Shown here one piece after another: positions 22,201 to 32,818 of a stretch of 64,000 nt of DNA. The stretch lies in NCBI RefSeq assembly GCF_029227915.1, contig NC_079879.1, positions 5,208,001-5,272,000 on the forward strand, in the 5' to 3' direction. The position numbers and the translations under genes were made by a program. How positions within the stretch are numbered: position 1 is the stretch's first letter; each line of letters begins with the position of its first letter. The notes under the pieces are model-generated. The model made no database searches and was not told the origin of the DNA. It saw nothing but the letters and a program-made list of their open reading frames with translations. Origin of the DNA: Hydractinia symbiolongicarpus (taxonomy: Eukaryota > Cnidaria > Hydrozoa > Anthoathecata > Hydractiniidae).

Positions 22201-25200
22201 TGTACCGTGTTGCTCTACTAGAACCAGAGTTGAACAGACAATTGCGAGCTGTTTTAATGAGATGGGGTACATAGGCAAAAAAATATATAAAACGTTTATT
22301 TGCAGCATATAGGTTGATGGAACGATACACTACGTTTTTTTTTTACTCCCCACATAATAGCTTGTGCATTCTAAAAAGCAGCAATAACTTTTAAATTTAT
22401 TTGCTCTAAATAAGAAACTGTTTATCAAAAAATAGGCATAAGTTGATGGTAGCAAAACTGAATGACAATGGGTTTACGATGCTTTTAACAAGAAAAACAG
22501 GACGTGGGATGCTAATTCTTTTACATTTTTGAGTGTTGCAAAGTTTGTATTAATATCACCTAGGTCCACAAAACCAATTAGCTCACATGTGTACTTATCC
22601 CACACCAAATCTTCCTGTATCTTCATCTCGTCAAATAGTATGGTGACAAATCTCTCAGGTGCTGAAAATAATGCTGTTTTCTTAGAAAGATTTTCAATAA
22701 TTTGATAGTTAAATCGTCTGGTTGGGTGAATGTCGTTTCAGTAACCTTGCAAAGTACACAAACTGGGAAGGACTAATATTCCATAACCAGTGTTTTTACC
22801 AAATTGCAAGTCGGAATATGCAGAGGAAGATTTAGCAGCTAGATTCAGACAGTATTTGATGATCATAGGATGGTATCTGACACTATGTGGACTAGAAGAT
22901 TGCACATACTTTTGTTGTTCCTCCCAAAATAACTTCATAAAAGGTGGAACAGCCTCTCTGTCACAACCAGTAAAAATAGATATTAGATCTTTACTTAACG
23001 CAGGACTTACATTTTCAGAGTGACTTTCTAAAGCATTTTTTATTTCTGCAATTTCCTTTTCCAATCTCTTACAATTAGTCTTTGATTTTGCAGAGTTAAT
23101 TTTATCCTTTCAGGGGGGGTAGATTTAATTGGTACCTTCAATTTAGCTGGTTCAAGCATCTTTTTTTCTTTTCGAGTGTCACTATACATAACCTTTATGT
23201 TGTGAGAAACACACTGTAAACATGGATGTTTGTCATTTGTGGATAGCAGCATCCTGCAATCATTAGACCGGTAGTATTCATGTTGGTGGATAGTTAAATT
23301 CTTTACCAGGATCAAGCATAGTAATATCTCCACATAATATGTAGTTATTGGTTAATTCAGAAATAAAACTTGAAAGTGTACTGTTATAAAATGTCTGATT
23401 GTATAACAAATAAAAAACATGGTCATCAGGCAACATCCAACCATAAACCCTGATGAAAAATGCTAATGATTGGTCTATAAATACTTCATACTTTGGTAGG
23501 ATATGATCTGTGGTAAAACATGTAACAATGACTAAAGTATCCTGCACATCAACATGCCAACTTTTACTTAAAGAAAGTTTCATGATGCGTTGTTTAGAAT
23601 CAGAAAAACTTTTATAAATTGTGGAAGGACATGGTGGCGGAGATAAATCTTGAAAAACTAGGAATTCCTCACGCTTTTGTATAGAAGTGGTTGAACGACT
23701 TTAACTACTATTGGTGACAGTTTGAAAACTTTTTTTAGGAAGGTTCAGATATGGTATTTCCCCTTCTTTTAGTGTCTTTCGTGTAGGGTAAACATAAAGT
23801 TGATCAGGGGAGAAATGATGTTTACAAATATATAACTTGAAGGTATCAATACGCTTTCTCAGCTGCTTATCAATCACATGATCCTTTGTTATGATGTTGA
23901 CCAATTTCTTATCTCACCCCATGTCTTGTTGAAATCACTATTTGGCAAAGGAACTTTGAAAATACTTATATCCTTATGCCTTCTGGAAGTGAAACAACCA
24001 AATATTGCGCAATTTTTCCCAGGCATATTAGAATAAACATTAAACTGTTATGAAATCAAACCAAAACATACAGGCAATTATACGCCATTTTGAACTTCTG
24101 TGCAGGATCGGAGGTCTGGGTTCAAGCTTTATTTGCTTGCAAAAGCATAAAACAATAGGCCATTGTTTGTCACCAGACTATCTTTATTTTTTTTTAAATT
24201 TCGCAAACTTGAAATTAAACTTCCGCTTTTGTTTAGAAAGCTGAGCAAGTTTGGTGGGATGAGTTAATAAATGAGTATTTTGAAGACGATGCTACCCTTA
24301 CTATCCAGTATAAAGATGGTAGCCACCAAAGAAGATATAGTAGGCTCTTTGTTACTTCTTTTTTCTTGAGACACTTGGTTAATAAAGTTAATGGAAATTT
24401 ATATCAAGAAACTAATAAGAATATTCCAAATGTCATGATTGGAAACATGGAGCCTTTTAGGTAATACTAATTGGTTATAATTTGGTGAAATTTGTAAACC
24501 ACCATAATGTCCTTCATCCCTGGTTTAAAGTGGCCCTCTTCATAGTTTTTCCCTGATAGCAGTTTCTCAGCACAAAATCCAAATATTCTCCTAATCTTCT
24601 GTCCCTCTAGATACTTTACTTTACTATGGAATACAAAAAGTTCTCTCACAAAATTAAAGGGTAAAGTTAGCCCAAATAATTTTTTTCGGTATTTTATAGA
24701 ACAAAAGTCAACAACTTCAAAATTAAATTTTTGTAATTTTGTTAGGGCTTTCAATAAGAAATGTTAAAAAATCAGGCTTTTTCTTTAAAAATATCTTCTA
24801 TTGTTCTATTGTTTTTGCTAGTTACCTAGCTTCCTGGTACATCTAGCTAGCAAGATCTGCTGGCTAGGTAATTGAAATGTCTCATTGGATTGCTAGCTAT
24901 CCATTGTTCCAGTATTTCCCTTTATAAGTTGTTGTCTCTCAAGTAATTATAATTAAACATCTTATTGATATCTAGCTACGAGCTATTCTCCCTAATTATT
25001 TAATCATTGTTTCAGTTCTCTATATAAATCTCCCTAGATAGCTAGCTTCCTAGCTAATGAATTACCCCTATAAAAAGACTCTTTATCTAAGAGAAAAATG
25101 ATCATCTAAATTATATTCATTTGAAAATCGCTACTAAACTTTCTAATGGTACACAGCGTTTTTTAACTTGAGGTAAACAGTTTGCAAAGAGTCTATCGAA

Positions 25201-28200
25201 TCAAAAAGTAGTGTATGCTAGAGAAGGTGATCCAGAAAAACACTTGTGTCATTCGTTCCTGCTATTGCAATGATCAGTTGGCTGTTTTTGGAATGAAAGG
25301 TATAAAGTCAATTCAAGATATATTTTTTTCGATGATAAAGCTGATTCACGCACAAGAAACCACTTTGAGAGCAAAGTCTTGTTATGTTGAGGATAAAGTT
25401 TTTGATAGCCTTTTATCAATTTGGAGTGAATATTCAAATAAAGGTGACTATCTGGAAATGAGAAAACTAAAAAGACTAACAGTAAACGTTATATATGTTA
25501 TGTTATATATCATGTTGAGACTTCTGGTATATTGAAGACAAATTCATCTGTTCTTATTGGAGTAATTACAGAAGGAAAATATTCAACTATAGTAATGGTG
25601 AAAAAATTAGCTGAGTATATTTATTTGTGTCGGAAGCTGTAAAGTTATCGAAGTACATTAACAATAGATTTGATTTTGTTGCTGGAAAAAATGCTGGATT
25701 TTTCTATGAATAAAGCCAAGGTGACTGCTACAGACAATTTCTTTTTGAGTAAACAGAGAATTTGTATATTATTACATTTGTTTATAGGTTCATGATAACA
25801 ATTCATGTTATATGTATATAAATTTTTTTTCTCGCACCAACTGTTACTAATAGTATACAGTATACAGCTCTGAAATTATTTACAACACAATGGTGATAAT
25901 CCCTAATAAACAATTATAATAACTTTCAACTTCAGAAACATTTATAACACCTTGGGGGAAAAAAGAGTGTTAAAAATGTGTTAATTAATTTCGTGAGATA
26001 ACTGTCGGGAAAATTAACTTCATGGGATTAGCTGGTAGTGAGTCCCCATTGACATAAACACCAATGGATGTAACATTGAAATGTTTAAAGTTAAAATTTA
26101 AAGTTTTCACGTAGGAACCTGTATGAGCATCATTGTCTGTGAATGTGATGAATAAACGATTGGGTAGTTTTCCAAGAAGCATTGTCTCAATTCAAACTTG
26201 TTAAACCAGTGGCCAAAGAGTGTGCTTTAATTTGAACGTGATTGATTGGATAACAGGCGGGAGTTCGCTCCAAACTAGTTTGTATCATTTCAAATTTCTT
26301 AGGAGTGAGTTGTAATTTTTGTAATCGTAGCGACACATCCACAAACGTTACTTTGAAATCAGGATTATCTCCATTGGTCATTAAATGAAAAGCATCCTTA
26401 TTTCTATGTAGTGTAATCTTAAGAGATAGGCTATTAAGCAACAGGTGACCTTGATTGAATATATGACAATGTAATCTTCCTGAAAGCCCAACAATTGTAT
26501 ACCTGTCTTTTCACTAAACCAGCGTTATCTCCAGCTGCTGCATTGCTTGCATCCATATGTCCACTAGTATCCTTTTCAAACAATCTCATCGTCAATTGAC
26601 TCTTTTTAGCTTCTTTTCCATAATGTTCAACAATGTTTTGATAAAAGCTCTATATGAGTAGGTGTTAGGGAAATAATACTTCCTCCGATACTCGCATCTA
26701 CTTGACTGAATAGCAATGAAATAGGATAATTTATTAGTGCAACAGCAGCATCTGTTGTATCAGATAAGGTGCATTCAAGATGACTTGAATTTGTTTTAGC
26801 CATACCTTAAATTATACCAAATGTCTCGCATTTCTCTTTTTCGAAGATGCTTTACCTTTCACAGACTGAGGACGAATGAGGAAATTGGATGTTGCTTTTC
26901 GTGTTTTATTATGCAGAGCTGTTGCAACCATTTCATTTAGACTTGTTTGCTCTTCTTTTGAGTGCTACCTTAGCACTCTCCCCCTTCGCCATGTCACTTA
27001 GTGTTTCCATGCTTGTTTTCACAGCTCTTTTTCCAACGTCGATTAATCCCTTATTGAGAAAAGGTGCAGCACTTCGTAATAATCCACAAAATATTCCACC
27101 AAGTTCATACCCTCTTTGTATAGCACCACCTCGAAAAACAGGTATCCCTGCACCATATTGTGACAAATGGTAGAGTGTATGATGGAGGAAATAATTTGAG
27201 TGTCTCATGACTAACTATAAAACTTTGCTTGTTTTCGTCTTCACTTTCACCTTCCATGACTCAATTGAAATCAATTCTCCTGCGTCACCTCTTAAATCTA
27301 TATTTATAACTTGTATGTTTCCTCTGGTTAATGGTAGAAAATATGATCTGTCATAACTTTTGCATACATATTCACCATAGTTGGACTGAACAGGTATAAC
27401 ACGTAGGAGGTACGTTGAAATCGCCAGTATTTTGGTTTTGAATGATGTTTTGTAGCAATAGATAATACTATAACGTTGAGTAGTGGAAGTTGACATTCCC
27501 CTCGCTGCTCCAATTGATGAATCTATAAGTTTGTTTGTTTTAAATCCGAGACAATGTGCCATTCGCTACTAGCATTATCAAATTTCAATTCGCATTCTCT
27601 TTCCATTTGATTGGATGTGCTATTCGAACGTTCACTGAAATGATATTTTGTCTGTCTCAACAATTTGACCTGTGTTTTTTTCCAACTTTTCAATGACCTG
27701 TTGGACAGATGAATAATGTCCACTGGGAACTTTCAACTCTGTACGATAGAAAAGGTGATATGAACTATCGTCTTCTATACGTGTCAATACCTTTTTTCTT
27801 TTTTCGTTCTAAGTGTTAATATTCTTCCCCATTCAGGGGGGAAAATAAAATATTTATTCTTCCATGGTTGGATTTTTCATATTTTTCCCTATTGTGTTGT
27901 GACCTTCCCCTGATATTATACCATGAATGAGGAAATTGTATTTCTGACAGAGCAACCTCCCACTTTGTAGGATCCAGTTCAATTGGTTTTAGTAGGTTAA
28001 CTTTGAAACTAGATGTTTTGTTGTCTGCGAATGTTAACATCAAACTGTTGCTTAGTAGTACATACTGACGTTCAATATGCTTTAATAACATATCTAACAT
28101 TACATATTCTTAAAATAATCACTAAATAGAGTTTCCACAGCCGACTTCCATTTGTTATCATTTTCCAACTGTTCATATGTAATGTTCACATTTCCAGAAT

Positions 28201-31200
28201 ATTCATGTTGATTTTCAAGCGAAATTTCCAAGCACTCCTTATATGCATCATCGTTCTTCACCCGCTGTAGAATTTCATCAAAACATCCTTTGAAAACTAC
28301 ACTCTTATCATAAGACAAGCAATTGTGGTCACGTTGACTTGGGGAATCGAAACAGCATCCTTCACACATTTCTTCAATAAATTCGCAAATTTTTTGTTTC
28401 ATTTCTCGAAAGTATATATCAGCTAACTTTTTACGATAAAATGATTGGGCAGAATCGATATCCCATTCGTTAATAACAATTGGATTTGACTTGGTTCCAG
28501 ATTCATCAATAACAATAGGATTAGCCTCTGTACCAGTTTCATAGTTGATTGTGTCATTCATCTGCTCATTTGTTGTCTCCTTATTTTGTTTTTCTTCTGA
28601 CTTCTTGTTAATAACATCAATACATTTTCCCAAGTTATTGATCAACTTTTAAATATAAGTTCCATGAATAACGATCGCGTTATCAGTTTGTCCTTTCATC
28701 ATAGATCCTTGACGCAGCATTATGAATGTATTGTTTTCCAACGTAGGGACCCTATGCTTCGAAATTTCTGTTTGTGCATTGTTCACTTTTCTCCATTGTG
28801 AAATTCTACCATCAAATAGTTTAGCCGCATCAGATCTGTTAGGTTTTCTTTTCCTTGGTGCATCTGGTATTTTTAAACCCTCAGCCTTTCGTTTAGGCGT
28901 AATTGTAAGAATCGGTCTGAATTCCATGTTGTAAAACAAAATGCCGTTAAAAAGATACTTTACAAGTAAAATACTTTTTGAAATGGGGTATACACAGCAT
29001 TTGATATATTTATACAGAGAACTGAAACAATAGTTAAAAAATTAGGGAGAAAAGCTCGTAGCTAGATATCAATAAGATGTTTACTCGATGGACAACAACT
29101 TACAAAAGGAAATACTGGAACGGTGGGACATTTTAATTACCTAGCCAGTAGATCTTGCTAGCTAGATGTGCCAGGAAGCTATGTAACTAGCGAAGACAAT
29201 AGAACATAGAAGATACAGCCTTAATTGCCAAACATGGACCTTGAACCGTAGCCAGGACTAAGGTAATTGCTCTCCATTGTTTTAGACAATTGGTGTCCAT
29301 TGTTCCAGAAACCTTATTTACCATCTACTTTGCTGCTCTTGTGCTCTTTTTATAGTTATTCATATGTTTTATATTTAGCTGTTCATCGACGTCTGATTCC
29401 ACGATATTTTCGTTCTTTATACACTGGTGGTGTTTCAAAAGTTTATTTTCTTGTGTTTGACAGTAAAGAGAATTATATGAACACCACAGTTACGTTAGAC
29501 TGTAAACAGGCTTCTATGGTGACACACTACACGAAGCCAACAGATACAAAGGTACTTCAACATTTTAACATTTTTTGTATTAAGCCAATCAGAACACAGT
29601 ATGTTATGCCAAATGCTATCCTTGTTTTTGATGGAAGTTTTGCCTGTAAAATGATTAGTTTTAAGGCAGTTGTAACAAAATTGAATTTTTTACTGTTGCC
29701 TAAAAATGTTGTATCGTACCTCCTATAGGCTTTAGACAGACTGTAAAAACACAGACAAAAAGGATCTTTTTTATCTTTATGTATATACATGCAAAACAAA
29801 TATTGTCTGTAGTGATTTATTGTTTCTCCTGCAGGTCCACACAAATGGCCATCTTTCAATAGAATTTTCATTTGATGATTTTATGCGTATTCGAAATTGG
29901 AAGTTTCAAATTAAAGAAAATGCTGAATTAATTCCAAAATCCGCCCTGTTAGAATGCAAAGGCGATCAAACGAAACTGGACGCACTTTCTAATAACATAA
30001 CTGAGTCTGGATTGTCGTCTGCAACTTTGGAATATCTGAGGGTAAGTTTGGTATAGCAATAGTTTTCAAATGAAGTGACTTGATCTTGCTAGATAAATGT
30101 AAAAGTTTGACTTTGTAACCCAATATTCTGTTCTCCACACGACAAATGAACTTCTGGTTATGCATTGTGATATTATAGATGGGAGTGATACTAGAGCCAA
30201 TGCAAGAACTGATGTCACGCCATAAGTCCAGTGGGATAAGCCCGAAAGGTATGTTGTGTTATTTACGTATATATACTGTTGACATTGTTGAATCTAAATT
30301 GTTGGTTCTTAATGTTGATTATCTCCCTTTAGATGCTTTGAAAACCGTTTTATATGAGAAGTGGCAAGCACACCTGATGACGCAAGGTTAGTTCCATCCC
30401 TTTTTCTAACAGAAGCAAGAGTGTCGTGCGATGTTCATTTGCGATGCAAATCTTGAATGTTCGTCTGTTAACAATGGCGAATTTTTTGCAGTTTGCTATG
30501 CAGCCAACCTATTCGACTGTGTGTGGATTTAAGTGAAACCTTTGTTATAACGGTTTTGTTATAATTCCTTTATGTTTACGAAAAGTTTTAGCGAATAAAT
30601 TTTAAAGCTGATAAATTATTTGCCTATTATTTTTTAGATTACGAACAGAGAGCGAGAATGTGGTCAAATCGTAAGAAAAACATTTATTGTTTGCAAACCT
30701 TTTCAACGTGTTGACTAACATTGACAACAACATTAGGCTCACATGTCATCGCTGGTCCATACTGGCTATCATACCAGCGAAATTTTTAAAGTGAAAATAT
30801 AGAAGTGAACTCCAGTGTAGTCTGGAATCACCAGTTTGCTTGTTACATTTTCTGACACTTGTTATGTCTTCCAAACAAAATAAAAATGTCGGAGCTGAAC
30901 AAATACTTGTATCAAAACATGCTAAAGTGGGACGTCTGATTGATTTGTGCAAAGAAAGTGTTGTCTTTAAATATTAATAAATAATTAATATTAATAAATA
31001 TTATAAATTTTATGATATTTTATGTTAGGGGGTAGAGGACAAGCACCCAAAAAGCGCAAGCCACGAAAAACTCCCTCCTTGTCAGATACGAAACCGACTA
31101 AGAAGAAATCTCCTTCCACATCTTCCTTCCCTCCGTCTACAACATCTGACGTTATGTTGGTAGATGAACCCATGTTGATGGGAGGGAAATTTGGTGACGA

Positions 31201-32818
31201 AGATGAGAGAGTGATCACAAGGTGAGCGTTTTCAATATTTTTTGGTTGCCACCAAAGCATTAATGCCGATTTCTAAACTTGTCCATATAAAAGCAGTGCT
31301 CTATGCTCTGTTTTTTCGGATGTACAACTCCACGATTTGTATGTATGTATGTATTTTAATATTTAAAGTTAGTTTTACAATTGTTTAGAACTAATTTAAA
31401 TCGACTATACAAAAAAAGAAAAATAATAATAGTAAATTATTAGTGAGGCTTAACAAAATTAGAGAGTTGGTGTGCAAATTTTGCATGAACAAATGGAAAG
31501 TTTCTCACAAAAAGTCGAACTGACTGCCATATAAAACCAGGTGACATTTCATTAAGAAAGTTAGTTCTTTCATCGCCATGGTAGGTTAATAAGATGAATG
31601 ATGACATCATTTGCAATATACTTAGCAAGTGTTCAAAACTGCAAGTATTGTCCGTACAAATAAGGTTCGTGGATACGATTGATAAGATTGTTTGTGACAC
31701 GTCCACAGAACATCCATATCAAAGGACAGTTAGAGAAGTAAAAAAAAATGAAAGTAATTAACAAATTTTTTTGTCTGATGTATATAGAGAGATCCTTTGA
31801 AGTACTTTTCCTTTCCTACTGGACTTGCCTACAATACTCTGGATATGTGAGGCAAAATTTAGTTTTGTATCAACCGAGATACCAAGTGGATCAATTGTTG
31901 CAGTCCACATTTGTTTGGCCTCCTAACGATATAAAATTATTAACACTACTCATGATATATTGATATTTCTTTAAATTAACTAATAAACATTTTTCGTGAA
32001 CTAATTATGCAGTATTAGTAAATCAGTGTAACATATCTATGACTTGTTATATGGTATCCTTGCAGGAATTTACCGTATTACCATTTGCAAAATTACAAAG
32101 TTCTGAGAGTGAAATAAACCAGAAAAAATCTTTTATGAAAATATTGAAAAAGGGAAGAGCAAGTATAGATCTTTGGGGGAACTCCAGCAAGAAGGGGAAG
32201 CCATTTGCTAACAACAACTTATTCTAGTCTCTTCAAAGCGATTTTTGAGCCAGCAGTTACTTAACATCAGACTAAAAACTTTGAGAGATTATATAGCAAA
32301 CTCGTCTATAGTTTTGCTTATCATTGCGATGGGAATAACCTCAGAAATTTTTGATTCATCATCAGGGGAAAGATTATTTAGAGACAAAAATTGATAATAA
32401 AAGTGAAATAAGGTGTTATAATATAATGCTATGGATATCATTAATAAACAAACAGGAAAGTCATCAATTCATTTCCGTTATAACATTCTTTAAATCGTCT
32501 TGTTAAATTGGCTTAAAATGGAACTCTTCCACCGACCGAATTCCACCGACTTAAGGGCATACATAAAAGACATTAAGTGGTAGTTTGGTGGCAACCCTTT
32601 TGTAGTCAATTAACAATGACTGGACCATCTAATTAGTCTCATGTAGACTTTCTCTTAATGGTAGGTTGGAAAACACTCGATTCACTGGTAATAACGGTAC
32701 CACCACTGAGGATGGTGATGATGCTTTCGCTTCGAATGGTAGCAACGAACAACCTGTTTCAAATTCTACACTACCGTGGAAAAGTGATAAGCCACCTGCA
32801 AAGGATGATCAGAAATAA
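19256..32818 (+). CDS. LDB1: LIM-domain-binding protein (LDB/CLIM/Chip)
   Basis: Ten exons: 19256-19311, 19411-19461, 24237-24339, 29379-29551, 29835-30041, 30179-30248, 30333-30386, 30638-30670, 31029-31221, 32665-32818, with consistent phases and 363 codons before the stop. LDB proteins are nuclear adaptors that dimerise and bridge LIM-homeodomain and LIM-only factors to enhancers. The dimerisation domain is clear: DYKIHEFNKRLQQHTE, VWWDELINEYFEDDATLT, LIPRYFRSLYTGGV, VTLDCKQASMVTHYTKP, FSFDDFMRIRNWKFQIKE, LSNNITESGLSSATLEYLR, VILEPMQELMSRHK. A basic nuclear signal (KKRKPRK) precedes the LIM-interaction domain with EPMLMGGKFGDEDER and ITRLENTRF. The first exon with the ATG was not found; exon 19256 begins in phase 1. 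Introns 3 and 4 (each about 5 kb) are swollen by transposon material. Confidence 0.95.
19804..21007 (+). pseudogene. Decayed transposon gene with zinc-finger-like segment
   Basis: In LDB intron 3. It begins ATG with MAASAQEEYLAGDDLDDLF, then, with frameshifts and stops, an acidic stretch, a YRCQHCE motif with later Cys/His (half of a C2H2-like finger), and an ORF at 20376-20627 containing KELKSLDYLGGYILHKLHSR and FRFSKA, with YINIHDRGGL at its end. The last part (YAKDIREKHK, KSWIKETVKKAI) closes at 21007. The order of motifs looks like a multi-domain protein carried by cnidarian transposons; I do not recognise a named family. It converges on the P-element-like gene at 21437-24026, and the two may belong to one element. 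Confidence 0.5.
21437..24026 (-). pseudogene. P-element/THAP9-like transposase, decayed
   Basis: Minus strand, inside LDB intron 3. The N-terminal THAP finger starts MPGKNCAIFGC and continues, after a frameshift near 23920, with YICKHHFSPDQL and YLNLPKKS (Cys..Cys..Cys-x2-His). Downstream, FWEEQQKYVQSSSPHSVRYH and GILVLPSLCTLQGY precede an in-frame TGA at 22738. Then come ILFDEMKIQEDLVWDKYT and ELIGFVDLGDIN of the RNase H-like core. The last piece (21437-22330) has FFAYVPHLIKTARN and LSERFCQNDIENYFGRQHT, SRRDNPSVRDVGY. The section between the GFVDLG and PHLIKT motifs is missing, and the position before VPHLIKT reads AY where family members usually have an acidic residue. Non-functional, with several frameshifts. 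Confidence 0.85.
24792..25029 (+). repeat. Left terminal inverted repeat of the virus-like element
   Basis: 238 bp pairing with 29008-29215. It starts TATCTTCTATTGTTCTATTG and ends near TTCTCTATATAAAT. It is rich in GCTAGCTAG/CTAGCTAG words. Confidence 0.75.
25030..25984. other. Unassigned interior of the virus-like element
   Basis: The 955 bp between the left inverted repeat and the gene cluster. A 106-aa plus-strand ORF (25215-25535) shows no motif I recognise. No tRNA or other RNA gene seen. Confidence 0.4.
25985..26803 (-). pseudogene. F54H12.2-like structural protein remnant
   Basis: Starts at an ATG at 26803 and runs with at least two frame breaks to 25985. The two longest pieces are 26187-26441 (84 aa, with LHRNKDAFHLMTNG and ACYPINHVQIKAHS) and 25985-26182 (65 aa, with LGKLPNRLFITFTDNDAH and NFNFKHFNVTSIGVYVNG). 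This pairing of a conserved LHRNKD block with a LGxLPNR..DNDA block is diagnostic of the transposon-derived F54H12.2-like family, interpreted as a virion structural protein. Frame breaks make it inactive. Confidence 0.6.
26933..27208 (-). CDS. Small basic core/minor capsid-like protein (pX-like)
   Basis: An intact 91-aa ORF. It has a Gly-rich N-terminal part (YGAGIPVFRGGAIQRG), a hydrophobic stretch ELGGIFCGLLRSAAPFL, an amphipathic helix GLIDVGKRAVKTSMETL and a basic tail (ALKRRANKSK). This layout matches small DNA-condensing or membrane-active minor capsid proteins of Polinton/adintovirus-like elements. It lies between the two F54H12.2-like remnants. It is the only member of the cluster that looks complete. 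Host expression is not shown by the sequence. Confidence 0.55.
   Translation of the reverse strand: MRHSNYFLHHTLYHLSQYGAGIPVFRGGAIQRGYELGGIFCGLLRSAAPFLNKGLIDVGKRAVKTSMETLSDMAKGESAKVALKRRANKSK
27215..28100 (-). pseudogene. Second structural protein remnant
   Basis: Pieces in different frames: 27816-28100 (94 aa, with ELDPTKWEVALSEIQFPHSW), 27523-27723 (66 aa) and 27215-27562 (115 aa, with LLRVIPVQSNYGEYV and NIDLRGDAGELISIESW). The first piece gives the N-terminal WEVALSEIQxPHSW signature and the last the C-terminal beta-strand-rich part found in the same protein family of virus-like transposons. At least two frameshifts separate them. Confidence 0.55.
28100..28645 (-). CDS. Uncharacterised acidic protein of the virus-like element
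   Basis: An intact 181-aa ORF. It carries a repeated motif (ANPIVIDESGTKSNPIVIN) and a Cys-rich patch (EEMCEGCCFDSPSQRDHNC). It overlaps the ATG of the next ORF by one base (28100), a compact spacing typical of viral gene blocks. No family recognised. Confidence 0.45.
   Translation of the reverse strand: MINNLGKCIDVINKKSEEKQNKETTNEQMNDTINYETGTEANPIVIDESGTKSNPIVINEWDIDSAQSFYRKKLADIYFREMKQKICEFIEEMCEGCCFDSPSQRDHNCLSYDKSVVFKGCFDEILQRVKNDDAYKECLEISLENQHEYSGNVNITYEQLENDNKWKSAVETLFSDYFKNM
28649..28939 (-). CDS. Small basic protein of the virus-like element
   Basis: A 96-aa ORF, 3 bp upstream of the 181-aa ORF. Its N-terminal half is basic with a nuclear-signal-like stretch (APRKRKPNRSDAAK), followed by RISQWRKVN and a C-terminal part with NNTFIMLRQGSMMKG. 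Function unknown. First gene of the minus-strand block after the right inverted repeat. Confidence 0.45.
   Translation of the reverse strand: MFYNMEFRPILTITPKRKAEGLKIPDAPRKRKPNRSDAAKLFDGRISQWRKVNNAQTEISKHRVPTLENNTFIMLRQGSMMKGQTDNAIVIHGTYI
29008..29215 (-). repeat. Right terminal inverted repeat of the virus-like element
   Basis: 208 bp, the inverse of 24792-25029. Relative to the left arm it lacks the segment around ATTGGATTGCTAGCTATC and a few bases near AATTATAATT. It ends 163 bp before the next LDB exon. Confidence 0.75.

Larger units (their letters stand above)
24792..29215 (-). mobile_element. 4.4-kb TIR element with virus-like structural gene cluster
   Basis: It lies in LDB intron 4. 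The left arm 24792-25029 and the right arm 29008-29215 are inverted copies (about 85-90% by eye; the right arm lacks a stretch of about 30 bp). Shared words include CATCTAGCTAGCAAGATCT, CATCTTATTGATATCTAGCT and TTGTTTCAGTTCTC. No clear target duplication is visible. All recognisable genes run on the minus strand between 25985 and 28939 and resemble the structural block of Polinton/Maverick-type virus-like transposons, including families annotated as F54H12.2-like. No DNA polymerase, integrase, ATPase or protease is seen, so it cannot move alone. Confidence 0.7.
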
